A program made the translations under genes and the position numbers. A stretch of 64,000 nt of DNA from Pelagerythrobacter marinus. GTDB lineage: Bacteria > Pseudomonadota > Alphaproteobacteria > Sphingomonadales > Sphingomonadaceae. The stretch is taken from the NCBI RefSeq assembly GCF_009827515.1, contig NZ_WTYO01000002.1:496001-560000 (forward strand), read 5' to 3'. Below the pieces are notes generated by a model, which had not been told where the DNA came from, made no database searches, and saw only the letters and a list, made by a program, of their open reading frames with translations. This document shows positions 1-9,997 of the stretch, piece by piece (within the stretch, counting starts at the first letter, position 1; each line of letters opens with the position of its first letter).

Positions 1-606
1 TTCCTGCAGGCCCTGCTCTCCGCCGCGAACGAGCGGACCTTCTCGTGCATCACGGTGGATAGCGACACGTCCACCAGCGACACCGTGCTCGCCTTTGCCA
101 CCGGGCAGGCGGGCAATGCGCCGCTCGCCTCGTTCGGCGATGCCGGCGCCGATGCCTTTGCCGCCGCCCTCGACGACATCTGCCGCCAGCTCGCCCATCT
201 CGTCGTCCGCGACGGCGAGGGCGCGCGCAAGTTCATCGAAGTCGCGGTGACCGGCGCGGCCAGCAACGACAGCGCGCGCCGGATCGGCCTCGCCATTGCC
301 AATTCGCCCCTGGTCAAGACGGCGATCGCGGGCGAGGACGCCAACTGGGGGCGCGTGGTCATGGCGGTGGGCAAGGCCGGCGAACCGGCCGACCGCGACC
401 GTCTCTCGATCGGCTTCGGCGGCCACTGGGCCGCGCGCGACGGGCTGCCGCTGGCCGACTACGACGAGGGGCCGGTGGCCGAACACTTGCGCGGCGACGA
501 GGTGCGGATCGACGTGGACCTGGGCCTGGGCGACGGCCGGGCCACCGTGTGGACCTGCGACCTGACGCACCAGTATATCGCGATCAACGCGGATTACCGC
601 TCGTGA
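1..606 (+). CDS. argJ: Glutamate N-acetyltransferase / amino-acid acetyltransferase ArgJ, 3' part
   Basis: This is the C-terminal part of ArgJ, which moves the acetyl group from N-acetylornithine to glutamate in the cyclic arginine pathway (cytoplasm). The frame is open from the first base, so the gene starts outside the window. The family signature [11 protein letters not shown] is read at residues 19-29 of the visible part, followed by the conserved stretch ending [11 protein letters not shown] and, near the end, ADYRS. The autocatalytic cleavage site that splits ArgJ into alpha and beta chains lies further upstream and is not visible; what is seen is beta chain. A GTG at 55 falls inside the conserved motif and is not a real start. 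The stop overlaps the next gene's GTG start. Confidence is high. Confidence 0.95.
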   Translation, partial: FLQALLSAANERTFSCITVDSDTSTSDTVLAFATGQAGNAPLASFGDAGADAFAAALDDICRQLAHLVVRDGEGARKFIEVAVTGAASNDSARRIGLAIANSPLVKTAIAGEDANWGRVVMAVGKAGEPADRDRLSIGFGGHWAARDGLPLADYDEGPVAEHLRGDEVRIDVDLGLGDGRATVWTCDLTHQYIAINADYRS

Positions 607-1400
607 GCGTGCTCGACCGCGAGATCCTCGCGCTCGTGCGCCGGGTGAGCGAGGAAGCGATCCTGCCGCTCTATCGCGCGCTCGACGACGGACAGATCGT
701 GGCCAAGGCGCCCGGCGACGTCGTGACCGCGGCCGACCACGCGGCCGAAGCCATGCTGACCGAGGCGCTCGCGGCATTCGAGCCGACCCTGCCCGTCGTC
801 GGGGAGGAAGCCGCCCATGCCGACGCCGGCGTGCTCGACGCCCTCGCCGGCGATTGCTGGATCGTCGATCCGCTCGACGGAACGCGCAATTTCGCGCGGG
901 GGGAGGCGCCTTTCGGCATTCTCGTCGCCCGCGCCGAGGGCGGCGTGGCCCGATCGGGGTGGATCTACGACTGTCTCTCGGGCCGGTTCTGCGCCGCCCA
1001 CGAAGGTCGCGGCGCCTTTGTCGACGGCGAACGGATCGCGGCGCGCGGCACCGGCGAGAGCACGCTGGTCGCGGCCATTTCGCTGCTGTTCATGGACGAG
1101 GGGCGGCGCGAGGCGGTGAAGCGCCAGGTCGCGCCGCATTACCGCCTGACCGACATCCCGTTCTGCGCGGCGGAGCAATACCCGCGCCTCGCCCTGGGCC
1201 GGAACGACGTCTCGATCTTCGAACGCACGCTGGCCTGGGACCACGGGGCGGGCGCGCTCTGGCTGAACGAGGCGGGCGGCAAGGCCGCGCGCCCCGACGG
1301 CAGCGCGTACCGGGTGGACGAATGGGACCGGCCCGGCCTGCTCGCCGCGGCCAGCCCGGCCCTGTGGGACGACCTGGCCGCGCGAATGGCGGGCCTTTAA
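603..1400 (+). CDS. Inositol monophosphatase-family phosphatase (possibly HisN-type)
   Basis: A 265-residue Mg-dependent phosphatase of the IMPase/FBPase superfamily. The metal-binding motifs are in order: GEE near residues 67-69, DPLDGT at 89-94 and WDHGAG near 212-217. The start is taken as the GTG that overlaps the argJ stop (GTGA), which fits the family length; a longer frame exists upstream but would run inside argJ. Members act on inositol-1-phosphate, histidinol phosphate (HisN) or adenosine 3',5'-bisphosphate. Coupling to argJ hints at amino-acid biosynthesis, and hisG-hisD are in this window, so HisN is possible. The substrate cannot be told from the motifs. Confidence 0.85.
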   Translation: MSVLDREILALVRRVSEEAILPLYRALDDGQIVAKAPGDVVTAADHAAEAMLTEALAAFEPTLPVVGEEAAHADAGVLDALAGDCWIVDPLDGTRNFARGEAPFGILVARAEGGVARSGWIYDCLSGRFCAAHEGRGAFVDGERIAARGTGESTLVAAISLLFMDEGRREAVKRQVAPHYRLTDIPFCAAEQYPRLALGRNDVSIFERTLAWDHGAGALWLNEAGGKAARPDGSAYRVDEWDRPGLLAAASPALWDDLAARMAGL

Positions 1401-1413
1401 CGCGCCAAAGGCG

Positions 1414-1734
1414 TCAGAGCTCGCTCTCGAGCCAGCCCTTGAGCTGGCTCTTCGGGGCGGCACCCAGCTTCTGGGCAACCGGCTTGCCGTCCTTGAACAG
1501 GACCATGAGCGGGATCGACTGCACCCCGATCTCGCCGGGGACGCCGGTGTTTTCCATGATGTCCATCTTGGCGATCGTCACCTTGTCGCCCAGCTCTTCG
1601 CTGATTTCTTCCAGCGCGGGCGCGATCATCTTGCACGGGCCGCACCACTCGGCCCAGAAATCGACCAGCACGGGCTTGTCGCTTTCGAGAACGTCTGACT
1701 TGAAGCTGGCATCGGTGACGTTGACGGTCGCCAT
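1414..1734 (-). CDS. trxA: Thioredoxin
   Basis: A classical 106-residue cytoplasmic thioredoxin, the general disulfide reductant that depends on thioredoxin reductase. The active site WCGPCK has Cys31 and Cys34, the cis-proline region reads VQSIPLMVLFKDG, and the length is normal. A ribosome-binding sequence (AGGAG) lies just before the ATG. It follows addA by 47 bp on the same strand, so it may end the divL-tsaE-amgK-murU-addB-addA transcript or have its own promoter in the gap. Its 3' end faces the phosphatase gene 13 bp away. Confidence 0.97.
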   Translation of the reverse strand: MATVNVTDASFKSDVLESDKPVLVDFWAEWCGPCKMIAPALEEISEELGDKVTIAKMDIMENTGVPGEIGVQSIPLMVLFKDGKPVAQKLGAAPKSQLKGWLESEL

Positions 1735-1781
1735 GGGAAATCTCCTGTTTCTTTGCCCCCTTATTTAGGGCGCGGGTCGGT

Positions 1782-4700
1782 TCACTCAACGGGCGGCGGG
1801 TCAAAGCTTTCCTGCGCGACCGACAAGGCGGCTTTCTGCGCCGCCAGCATGTCCGCCGGGATCGCGATCAGCTGCGGCGTCTGGGTATAGAGCACGGCCG
1901 CCTCGATCGCGCGGCCGGGATAGATGCGCCCCAGCGCCGCCACATAGGCCGCCATCTGCCGCACCGTGGCGCGCGGCACCTGGTCGAGCGATGCCGGCGG
2001 CCGGCGGGCCGTCTTGAAGTCCACCACCGTCACCCGTTCCGGTTCGACCAGGAGACGGTCCACCGTGCCGGCGACGACCTGCCCCTCGACGATCGCGGCC
2101 AGCGGCACTTCGGCCAGGGACTGCGCGCCGAAGACATGGGCAAAGGCGGGATCGGCCATGACCGCCAGGGCCGCTGCCAGGATCTCGTCGCGCGCGCCTG
2201 CGTCCAGGGCTGCGCCCTGTTTCTCCAGCCAGGCACGGCCGAGCGCTTCGCGCCGGTCGTCCGCCACCTCGGGCAACCGCTCCAGCAGCTTGTGGATCAG
2301 GGTGCCGCGCAGCGCGGCTTCGCGCAGGCGGTCGGGCGGAAGCGGGGGATCGGCCGCGCTGTCTTCCCCCGCTGCCGAGGGGGCCAGCGGGCGCGGCGGG
2401 CGCGGTTCCGGGCCGACCGGGCGGCGGGCCCAGCCGGGCAGGTCGGCCGGCGCGCTCTCGGTCACCGGCTCCTCCGGGCGCAGTGGCGGTGCGGGCGCGC
2501 CGATTTCCCACCGCGCGCCCCACAAGTCGTCGGCCAGCCCTTCCCCTTCGAACAGGGGGGCGAGGCGGGCGTACCAGCTATCCGGATGCGGCTCCCCCTT
2601 GTCGCGGGGGCCGAGCGAGCCGCCGATGAACAGCGCCTCCTCCGCGCGCGTCATCGCGACGTAAAGCAGGCGCCAGTGCTCGCGCATTTCCTCGGCCAGG
2701 GCCGCGTCGTGCGCGGCAGCGACGGGGCCCAGGCGCTGTTCGCGCGCAAGCGCCGGGATCGGGACCTGCCGCGGCTCCTCGGCGCCCGGCAGGTTTTCCG
2801 CCAGCGACAGCGCCCCGCCCCCCGGCGGCGCGCCGGTCGCATCGGCAAGGATCACGATCGGCGCCTGGAGCCCCTTCGATCCGTGGGCCGTCATCACCCG
2901 CACCTGGCTGCCGCCCTCGCCCGCCTCGCGCTTCAGCTCTCCCTCGCCGGCGTCGAACCAGCGGATGAAGCCCTGCAGGCTGGCGGCACTGCCCGCGCTG
3001 TAGGCATGGGCGGCATTGAGCAGTTCGTCGATCGGGTCGTTCGCCTCCCGCCCCAGCCGGGCGACCAGCTTGCGCCGCCCCTGCCAGGGGCCGACGAGAA
3101 TCCAGCGCAGCAGTGCCTGCGGCAATTCGTAGTCGGCCCGGGCGAGCAGCTGGCCCAGCGCCTCGCGCGTGGCCGCGACCAGCGGCTCGCGCGCGGCGCG
3201 CAAGTGGGTCCAGAGCGGTACGCGCGGCGGGCGATGTGCATGGGCCAGAAGGTCATCCTGGTTCCAGCCGACGAGCGGGGAAACGAGGAGATTGGCGAGA
3301 TTGAGGTCGTCGAGCGGCTGCGCGGCGAAGCGCAGCGCGGCCATCAGGTCCTTCACCCCCAGCGGCGCGCCCAGCCGCAGCCGATCGACCCCCGCCACCG
3401 GGACGCCGGCGGCGTGAAGGCGGGCCACGATCAGGCCGGCCAGTTCCTTGCGCTTGCGAACCAGGACCATGATGTCGCCCGGCCCGGCGGCGCGCGGGGG
3501 GTGGTTCTTGGCCAGGGTGAAGCCGTCGTCCAGCCAGGTCCGCACCTGGCGCGCGATGCGATCGGCCATCTGCCGGTCGTGCCGCGCGAGCCAGCCTTCT
3601 TCGCCCTCGTCGTCCTCGCGCTCGATCACCCCCGATACCGGGCGCCAGAGCGTGACCAGCCCGGCGTCGAACCGCCCGACATGCGGATCGGCAGGCTCGG
3701 CCAGGCCAAGTTCCGGATGGCCGATCGCGGCGATCGCCCGATCGACGAAGCCGAGCACCGGCGCGCCGGTACGGAACGATTCGTCCAGCCCGTATTCGCG
3801 CAGCTCGCGGATCGGCACCGCGTCGCGCGCCTCGCGCGCCCCCTCGGCCGCGGCTGCCATCGCCGCCCTGACCCGGGCGCGCGCAGCCTCGAAGTTCTCC
3901 GGGCTCGTGCCCTGGAACCGGAAAATCGCCTGCTTGTAATCGCCGACGGTGAAGATCGTGCGCAGCTTGTCGTCGTGCGCGCCCTCGCCGGCGAAGAAAT
4001 CGTCGATCAGCGCAAAGACGATCGCCCATTGCGCCGCGTTGGTATCCTGCGCCTCGTCGATCAGGACATGGTCGAAACGCCGGTCCAGCTTGTAGCGGAT
4101 CCAGGCCGCCATGTCCGAACGGCCCAGCAGGTCCGCCGCGCGCCGGATCTGGTCGTCGAAATCGACCAGCCCCTCGCGCGCCTTGGCCTCTTCCCACCGC
4201 AGCGCGAACTTGCGCCCCAGTTCCAGCTGGGGGGCCATCGCCTCGGCCAGCGCGACGAGGCCGACGAATTCGCGAACCCGCGCAATCGCCGCCTCCGCCC
4301 GCTCGCTCGCCGCGGCGAAGGCTCCATCGGCGTTCCTGGGCAGGCGCGGGTTGCCGTTCTTGAAGAACAGCGCATCGGCCAGCTGGTCGATCGCGTCCGC
4401 CCGCCCGGCCGCCGGGGCCGCCAGCCAGCCCTCGATCGCCTCGACCGCGGCCGCGCCCTGCTTGCCCTTCCAGTCGCGGTAGTGCGCCAGGCATTCGCGC
4501 AGCGCGGCGATGTCGAAACCCTCGTCGGCGCAGAGCGCGGCAGCATCGTCCCGGCTCGCATCGGCGGCCAGCCCGAGCAGGCGGTTGACCCGCGGGCGCA
4601 TCGGCGGCTGCCACGCGCCAGGGCCGGTCCACAGCTCGCTCGCGCCGGCGCAGCGCATCAGCCAGGCGCGCACCCCGTCGGCGCCCTTGTCGCAGCTGAG

Positions 4701-5249
4701 CCGCGCGATCGCCTCGAGCGTCGCCGCATCGCCTTCGCGCTCGGCCGCGGCGAGCATCTCGGCCAGGACCTCGCGCGAGAGCAGCTCGCGCTCGCGGTCC
4801 TCCATCGGCCGCGATCCCGGGGCGATCCGGGCTTCTTCCGGAAAGGTCGCCAGGAGCCACTGGGCGAAGGCGTGGATCGTGTCGATGCGCAGCCCCCCGC
4901 CCGGGGTGTCGAGCACGCTGGCGAACAGGGTCCGCGCACGGGCCTGGGTCGCGGGATCGAAGGGCGCGCCGATATCCTTCAGCTCGCCGGCCAGCGCGGC
5001 CGCGTCCATCCGCACCCAGCGGGCGAGCACGTCGTTCACGCGCACGGCCATTTCCGCGGCCCCGGCCTTGGTGAAGGTCAGGCACAGGATCTGCGAGGGA
5101 TCGGTTTCCGGTTGCAACAGCAGGCGCAGCACGCGCGCGGAAAGCACCTGCGTCTTGCCGGTCCCGGCCGACGCGGACAGCCAGACGCATTCGCGCGGAT
5201 CGACCGCGTCGCGTTGCCGCCCGTGGAGCGGATAGACCTTGCCGCTCAT
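1782..5249 (-). CDS. addA: Double-strand break repair helicase-nuclease subunit AddA
   Basis: A 1,155-residue UvrD-like superfamily 1 helicase with a C-terminal RecB-type nuclease; with AddB it resects double-strand breaks for RecA loading. Visible motifs are Walker A (SASAGTGKT, residues 25-33), LTFTKAGAAEM near 58-68, the DEAQD box at 398-402, VGDYKQAIFRFQG just after it, and the nuclease signature GTVDRL ... VVDFKT near 1060-1080. The ATG is chosen because it overlaps the addB stop by ATGA; the frame stays open far upstream but only as the shadow of addB. It belongs to the long minus-strand operon. Confidence 0.95.
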   Translation of the reverse strand: MSGKVYPLHGRQRDAVDPRECVWLSASAGTGKTQVLSARVLRLLLQPETDPSQILCLTFTKAGAAEMAVRVNDVLARWVRMDAAALAGELKDIGAPFDPATQARARTLFASVLDTPGGGLRIDTIHAFAQWLLATFPEEARIAPGSRPMEDRERELLSREVLAEMLAAAEREGDAATLEAIARLSCDKGADGVRAWLMRCAGASELWTGPGAWQPPMRPRVNRLLGLAADASRDDAAALCADEGFDIAALRECLAHYRDWKGKQGAAAVEAIEGWLAAPAAGRADAIDQLADALFFKNGNPRLPRNADGAFAAASERAEAAIARVREFVGLVALAEAMAPQLELGRKFALRWEEAKAREGLVDFDDQIRRAADLLGRSDMAAWIRYKLDRRFDHVLIDEAQDTNAAQWAIVFALIDDFFAGEGAHDDKLRTIFTVGDYKQAIFRFQGTSPENFEAARARVRAAMAAAAEGAREARDAVPIRELREYGLDESFRTGAPVLGFVDRAIAAIGHPELGLAEPADPHVGRFDAGLVTLWRPVSGVIEREDDEGEEGWLARHDRQMADRIARQVRTWLDDGFTLAKNHPPRAAGPGDIMVLVRKRKELAGLIVARLHAAGVPVAGVDRLRLGAPLGVKDLMAALRFAAQPLDDLNLANLLVSPLVGWNQDDLLAHAHRPPRVPLWTHLRAAREPLVAATREALGQLLARADYELPQALLRWILVGPWQGRRKLVARLGREANDPIDELLNAAHAYSAGSAASLQGFIRWFDAGEGELKREAGEGGSQVRVMTAHGSKGLQAPIVILADATGAPPGGGALSLAENLPGAEEPRQVPIPALAREQRLGPVAAAHDAALAEEMREHWRLLYVAMTRAEEALFIGGSLGPRDKGEPHPDSWYARLAPLFEGEGLADDLWGARWEIGAPAPPLRPEEPVTESAPADLPGWARRPVGPEPRPPRPLAPSAAGEDSAADPPLPPDRLREAALRGTLIHKLLERLPEVADDRREALGRAWLEKQGAALDAGARDEILAAALAVMADPAFAHVFGAQSLAEVPLAAIVEGQVVAGTVDRLLVEPERVTVVDFKTARRPPASLDQVPRATVRQMAAYVAALGRIYPGRAIEAAVLYTQTPQLIAIPADMLAAQKAALSVAQESFDPPPVE

Positions 5250-8200
5250 CGCCCGTCGCCCGCCGGGTCGTCGTCCACCCGGGCCTGCCATTCGTCGAGC
5301 CGCATCAGCTGGTCGTAGTCGGCATAGCCGGGATAATCGGGGTTCTTGCGCGCGGTGAACGGCGCATCGCCGCGGATGTAGTCGCCGATCGCCTCGCGCA
5401 GCTTCGCCTCGGTCAGGGGCAGGAAGCGATCCGGCTCGATCCCGGTCCGCTTGCTGCCGACCCGCAGCGGCGTCTCGACATAGCCGAAGCCGCCCGCGCG
5501 GTTCTTCGCCAGCGACCAGTATTCGAAGGCCACGGGCTCCCCCTCGACATCGGCAATGCCGCCCGCGCGGGCCATCATGCCGATCAGCCCGAGCTGGAGG
5601 GCGAAACCCTGTTCCACCATCTTCCACCCCGGCGGCTTGCCGGTCTTGTAATCGACGATCGCCAGCGTTCCGTCGGCCAGCCGGTCTATCCGGTCGGCGC
5701 GGCCGTGAATCCGCACCCCCTCGACCGTCATTTCGCCCTTGCGCTCGATCGCGATCGCCTGCCGCGCCCCGTCCTCGCCGATCGCGCGCTCGACCCATTC
5801 GAGCGCGGCGAGCAACCGCGGCCGCCAGAGGCCCCGCATCAGCGGGTGCATGTTCATTTCCTCCAGCACGTCGTCCGCGATCGGCGCCAGCCGCACCCGG
5901 GGATCGTCCGCCCGCGCCCGGTGCCAGCGTTCGAGAATCGCGTGCGCCGCGGTGCCCTGCCACGCGGCCGACGGATCGGCGTCCAGCGGGTCGAGGCTGC
6001 GCAGCGCCAGTATCTCGCGGGCATAGAACTGGTAGGGATCGCCCAGCAGGCGATCGAGCGCGGTCACCGCGATATCGACCTGGCGCTGCGACGCGTCGGG
6101 CCGCGGTTCCGGGCGCGGATAGACCGGCGGCTGGCTGGGCGTGTCGTCGATCGCGCGGGCGAGATCGACCGCCGCGCTTTCGCGGTGGCTCTCCAGCAGG
6201 CGATCGCCCAGCAGGGCCTTGACCCGCAGGAGGAAGCGCGAAGGGATCGCCGGGCCCCCTTCGTCGCGCGCCGCGCGGCTCAGCACGACTTCGGGTGCGC
6301 CGAGGGCCGCGGCGAGGTCGTGCGCCGAAAGGCCTATGCGAAAATCGGCCCCCGGCACGCCGAGCGCGCGCATGACCGGCGGCGCGAGCAACGGATTGGG
6401 CGCCGGCCGCGGCGGCCAGACCCCTTCGTTCAGCCCGCCGCAGATGACGAGGTCCGCCCGCGCCATGCGCGATTCGAGCAGGCCGTAGATGGCAACGCGC
6501 GGATGGCCGCCGTAAGGCGGGCGCACCGCGACCTGGTCCATCGCCTCGCGCAGCACGGCCGGGAGGTCGCCCGGTGCGAGCGCCGGCCCGGCCTCGCTGC
6601 CGTGCAGCCGCAAGTCGTCGACAAAGGCCGACAGCGCGCGCCCGTCCGCCCCGGCCCACAGCGGATCGCCGCAGATCGCCTCCGCCGCGCGGGCCAGCAG
6701 GTCGACATGCCCGCCCAGCGGGCGCGCGGGCGCCTCGCTCTCGGCCCCGTCCCCGGCGGCGACATCGCGCACGAACAGCGGGGCCAGCGCGGCTTCCACC
6801 ACCTGCCACCAGTCGCCGATCCCCGCCGTCCGGCGCGCCAGGCGCCCGATGCGCTCGCGCAGGGCGGCCAGGGCCGGCGCAGGGCGCGGCCCGCGCAACT
6901 CCAGCTCGAGCTGGCGGGCATGGTCGAGCCAGGCCGCCCGCCCGAACGGCTCGCCCGCCAGCGGGTGTTCGAGCATGGCGATCAGCGGCACCGGCGCGGC
7001 ATCGTCGGCCATGACTTCGGCCAGGAGGAGGAGGAAACGCCCGGCGGCGGTTTGCGACAGCGGGCGGCCGGCCGAATCGTCCGCCTCGATGTTCCAGCGG
7101 CGCAAGTGGGCCGCGACCCGCGCGGCCAGCCCGCGATCGGGCGTGACGACGGCGATCCGCCGCTCCGCCCCTTCCAGCGCCCGGCGCACCAGCAGGGCGA
7201 TCGCCTGGGCTTCCTCTTCCGGGTTGGCGCTTTCCATGATCCGCACTCCGGCCATGCGGCGCTTCTCCGCCGGCAGGTCGACCCAGCGCGTGCTCGCCTG
7301 CGGCGGCATGAAAAGGCTGGAGATCGCGTGGCTGCGCTCGGGCTCCGCCGCGCCCATGCCGCGCCGGTGCCACGGACGCACTTCGCCGCGCGCCACGCCC
7401 ATGCGGTTGAGCAGCAGCTTGAGATGGTATTGCGGGTGCGTGACCGCGTCGTCGCGCGCGAAGGGGCTCGCGCCCGCCTCGTCCGCATGGCCGGCGCGGC
7501 CCAGCTCGTCCCAGACCTCGTCCGCCAGCGTCAGGTCGAGATCGGGCAGGATCACCGCGCCGCGCGGCAGCTCGGAGATGACCCGCAGCATCCGCGCCAG
7601 CTCGGGGGCGGCGCTGGTCACGCCGGCGGCGACGACGGGGGTGGCGGGCGGCGCATCGCGCCACTGGCGGGCGGCGCGGGCGAACAGCATGTTTCGCCGC
7701 GTGGCCGCATCGACCATGCCAAGGTCTTCCAGCTCGGCGCGCCACATCGCCTGGACGGCGTAGAACAGCTTGGTGTTCTCGCTCCAGTGCGCGGCGACTT
7801 CGGCCAGGGCCTGCATCACCGGTTCGCCCCAGAGGTCGTCGGGGGCGATCCCTTCCACCAGCAGCCGGTCCATCGTCTGGCCGATCTCGCGCGCCAGCCG
7901 CAGGCGCCCTGCGGGTGACGGGCGCGGGTTGCGGCCCAGCGCGTCCATCGCCCGGTCGAGCAATTCGGCCAGGGTCAGCCAGCGCCGCGTCGGCTCGACC
8001 GCGGGCGGGATCGCGTTCGCGCCGAGCGGGTCGAGCAGCGGCCCGATCGCCTCGTCCAAGTCGAGGTCGCCGACCGCCGCCATGCGCGGCATCAGCATTC
8101 CGCCGCGCTCCTCGGCGCCGAAGTGGCGGATGAACGCCTCGGTCACCGTGCGCACTGCGCGGGTGCTGGGCAGCAGGAGCGTCAGGCGAGCGAGGCCGAG

Positions 8201-8302
8201 ATCGTCCTCGCCGTAGCGCGGCACCAGCCCCGCCACCAGCGCATCGGCGAAGCCGCGGTGCGCGGCGATCGAAAAGACGGCCGGGCCGGGCCGGTCAGCC
8301 AC
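5246..8302 (-). CDS. addB: Double-strand break repair protein AddB (alphaproteobacterial type)
   Basis: A 1,018-residue partner of AddA. The N-terminal half resembles an inactivated helicase: a degenerate Walker region reads LLLPSTRAVRTV. The C-terminal RecB-like nuclease motif reads GRADRIDRL ... VDYK near residues 877-896. The four-cysteine iron-sulfur staple of Bacillus AddB is not seen; the last 140 residues hold no cysteine, which fits the distinct alphaproteobacterial AddB family. The GTG start at 8302 overlaps the murU stop by 8 bp, so the genes are translationally coupled. Confidence 0.93.
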   Translation of the reverse strand: MADRPGPAVFSIAAHRGFADALVAGLVPRYGEDDLGLARLTLLLPSTRAVRTVTEAFIRHFGAEERGGMLMPRMAAVGDLDLDEAIGPLLDPLGANAIPPAVEPTRRWLTLAELLDRAMDALGRNPRPSPAGRLRLAREIGQTMDRLLVEGIAPDDLWGEPVMQALAEVAAHWSENTKLFYAVQAMWRAELEDLGMVDAATRRNMLFARAARQWRDAPPATPVVAAGVTSAAPELARMLRVISELPRGAVILPDLDLTLADEVWDELGRAGHADEAGASPFARDDAVTHPQYHLKLLLNRMGVARGEVRPWHRRGMGAAEPERSHAISSLFMPPQASTRWVDLPAEKRRMAGVRIMESANPEEEAQAIALLVRRALEGAERRIAVVTPDRGLAARVAAHLRRWNIEADDSAGRPLSQTAAGRFLLLLAEVMADDAAPVPLIAMLEHPLAGEPFGRAAWLDHARQLELELRGPRPAPALAALRERIGRLARRTAGIGDWWQVVEAALAPLFVRDVAAGDGAESEAPARPLGGHVDLLARAAEAICGDPLWAGADGRALSAFVDDLRLHGSEAGPALAPGDLPAVLREAMDQVAVRPPYGGHPRVAIYGLLESRMARADLVICGGLNEGVWPPRPAPNPLLAPPVMRALGVPGADFRIGLSAHDLAAALGAPEVVLSRAARDEGGPAIPSRFLLRVKALLGDRLLESHRESAAVDLARAIDDTPSQPPVYPRPEPRPDASQRQVDIAVTALDRLLGDPYQFYAREILALRSLDPLDADPSAAWQGTAAHAILERWHRARADDPRVRLAPIADDVLEEMNMHPLMRGLWRPRLLAALEWVERAIGEDGARQAIAIERKGEMTVEGVRIHGRADRIDRLADGTLAIVDYKTGKPPGWKMVEQGFALQLGLIGMMARAGGIADVEGEPVAFEYWSLAKNRAGGFGYVETPLRVGSKRTGIEPDRFLPLTEAKLREAIGDYIRGDAPFTARKNPDYPGYADYDQLMRLDEWQARVDDDPAGDGR

Positions 8303-9011
8303 CCTGCAACGCTTCTTCGGTGGGTGCGATGGCCTGCGGGGTGCCCACTTCGTACCAGCAGCCGGTGAAGCTCGCCCCGAACAATCGGCCCTCGGCGATC
8401 GCGCGCTCCCACAGTTCCATCGTGCCGAAGCGCCCCTCCGGCGAATCGCGCAGGAGGCGGTGCGACACGAGCTGGATCCCGGTGTAGATGAAGGGCGCCA
8501 CCCGCCCCGCCAGGCGGCGTTTCAGCCGCCCGTGCGGGTCCATGTGAAAGTCGCCCAGCCCGCGGAAATTGCGCGCGCGGGCATGGGGCACGACCAGCAG
8601 CAGCGCGTCCATCCGTTCCGGGTCCCACCGTTCGGAAAGGTCGGTGAAGGCGTCGCGCGGCCCGTCCAGCCATATGTTGTCGGAATTGAGGCAGAAGAAG
8701 GGATCGGGAAGATGCGGCAGGGCCTTCTTCATCCCCCCGCCTGTTTCCAGCAGTTCCGCGCGCTCGTCGGAAATCGTCACCGCCGGGCGCGCGCGTTCCT
8801 TCAGGTGCGCTTCCAGCGCATCGGCATAGTAATGGACATTGACCACGGCGCGTTCGACCCCTGCCTCTGCCAGCCGGTCGAGCGCATGATCGATCAGCGG
8901 CTTGCCGGCGACGCGCACCATCGGCTTCGGCTGGCTCGCGGTCAGCGGGCGCATCCGCTTGCCCAGGCCCGCCGCCATGACCATCGCCGTATCCGCAGCG
9001 AGCCTGCTCAC
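8295..9011 (-). CDS. murU: Nucleotidyltransferase, probable N-acetylmuramate-1-phosphate uridylyltransferase MurU
   Basis: A 238-residue sugar-phosphate nucleotidyltransferase. The signature MAAGLGKRMRPLT (about 12-24) with the lysine of QPKPM is typical of the superfamily, and LNSDN near the middle is the metal-binding region. MurU converts MurNAc-1-phosphate and UTP into UDP-MurNAc, bypassing de novo (fosfomycin-sensitive) synthesis. The assignment rests on the fold and on the adjacent amgK, the known partner kinase. The GTG start overlaps the amgK stop (GTGA); an internal ATG at the motif is too late. A related GDP-mannose or glucose-1-phosphate transferase is the alternative. Confidence 0.82.
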   Translation of the reverse strand: MSRLAADTAMVMAAGLGKRMRPLTASQPKPMVRVAGKPLIDHALDRLAEAGVERAVVNVHYYADALEAHLKERARPAVTISDERAELLETGGGMKKALPHLPDPFFCLNSDNIWLDGPRDAFTDLSERWDPERMDALLLVVPHARARNFRGLGDFHMDPHGRLKRRLAGRVAPFIYTGIQLVSHRLLRDSPEGRFGTMELWERAIAEGRLFGASFTGCWYEVGTPQAIAPTEEALQGG

Positions 9012-9997
9012 ATCAGTTCTCCACCGAAGGTATCGCGGATATTGCGCGGGACGTTGCCATCGAACCAGCGGGCGACCGGGGCCAGGGCGGGATCGGCCAG
9101 GTCGCGCTCCAGCGCCTCCCACACGCGCGGAATCATGGCGAGGTACCGCGCCTTGCCGTCGCGCTTCCACAGGCGGGTGAAAATGCCGACGATCTTCGCG
9201 TTGCGCTGCGCGCCGAGCCGGGCGTAGTCGGCCGCGAAGCCATCCCCCGGCCCGGCGGCGGCGACATAGCGTTCGATCATCGCGCGCTCCAGTTCGGGCG
9301 CAACGTCGCGCCGTGCGTCCTGGAGCAGGGACACGAGGTCGTAAGCCGGGTGGCCGACCAGCGCGTCCTGGAAATCGATCAGCCCCTGCGGCCCGCTGCC
9401 GTCGGGCGCGGGGTCGAGCAGCATGATGTTTTCCGCGTGGTAATCGCGCAGCACCGTGACGCCCGGCCGCTGCCGATCCAGCACCGGGGCCATGACTTCG
9501 TCCCACGCGGCGAGATAGCCTTCGCGATCGACCGCCAGCCCCATGGCCGGGCAGTACCAGTCGGTAAACAGCGCCAGTTCGCGGCGGTAGGCGGCGAGGT
9601 CGTAGGGGGCGAAGGGACCGGGCGGCAGGCGATGCAGCGCCACCAGTGCGTCGATCGCGCAGGCATAGGCGTTCGCTTCCCCGTCCGGATTGGCTTCGAG
9701 CCAGTCGCGCATCCGGTCCGTGCCGAAATCCTCCAGCAGGACCCAGCCTGCTGCGGCGTCTTCGGCATGGACTTCCGGCGCGCGCTGGCCATTGGCGGAC
9801 AGCCAGTGCGCGACGTCTAAGAACGGGCGCGGGTCCTCGTGCGGGGGCGGCGCATGCATCAGCATGGCGCGGCGATCGCCGTGGCGGACGCGGAAATAGC
9901 GGCGGAAGGAGGCGTCGCCTTCGAGCGGCTCCACCGCCGCCCCTTGCCAGCCGGCATTGTCGAGAAAGGGAATCAGGCCATCGGGCAGCGCATTCAT
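9008..9997 (-). CDS. amgK: Phosphotransferase, probable anomeric MurNAc/GlcNAc kinase AmgK
   Basis: A 329-residue aminoglycoside-phosphotransferase-fold kinase. The catalytic loop reads RDYHAEN (184-190) and the metal-binding motif IDFQDA (207-212). AmgK phosphorylates recycled MurNAc or GlcNAc at C1 to feed MurU; the gene order here, tsaE-amgK-murU, is the usual one for the recycling pair. The ATG at 9997 is chosen since it overlaps the tsaE stop (ATGA); an ATG 18 bp upstream is also in frame. Despite the fold there is no reason to call it an antibiotic-resistance kinase. Confidence 0.85.
   Translation of the reverse strand: MNALPDGLIPFLDNAGWQGAAVEPLEGDASFRRYFRVRHGDRRAMLMHAPPPHEDPRPFLDVAHWLSANGQRAPEVHAEDAAAGWVLLEDFGTDRMRDWLEANPDGEANAYACAIDALVALHRLPPGPFAPYDLAAYRRELALFTDWYCPAMGLAVDREGYLAAWDEVMAPVLDRQRPGVTVLRDYHAENIMLLDPAPDGSGPQGLIDFQDALVGHPAYDLVSLLQDARRDVAPELERAMIERYVAAAGPGDGFAADYARLGAQRNAKIVGIFTRLWKRDGKARYLAMIPRVWEALERDLADPALAPVARWFDGNVPRNIRDTFGGELM

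Noticed and set aside
2136-5318. Long plus-strand open frames opposite addA
   Set aside because: They are antisense shadows caused by high GC; addA motifs on the minus strand are complete, and the plus-strand translation is Arg/Gly/Ala-rich with no domain.
5705-7918. Long plus-strand open frame opposite addB
   Set aside because: Same GC-bias effect; addB is intact in the other frame with its nuclease motif.
9008-9997. Aminoglycoside resistance kinase
   Set aside because: The APH fold is shared, but the gene neighbours murU in a core operon, which favours AmgK.
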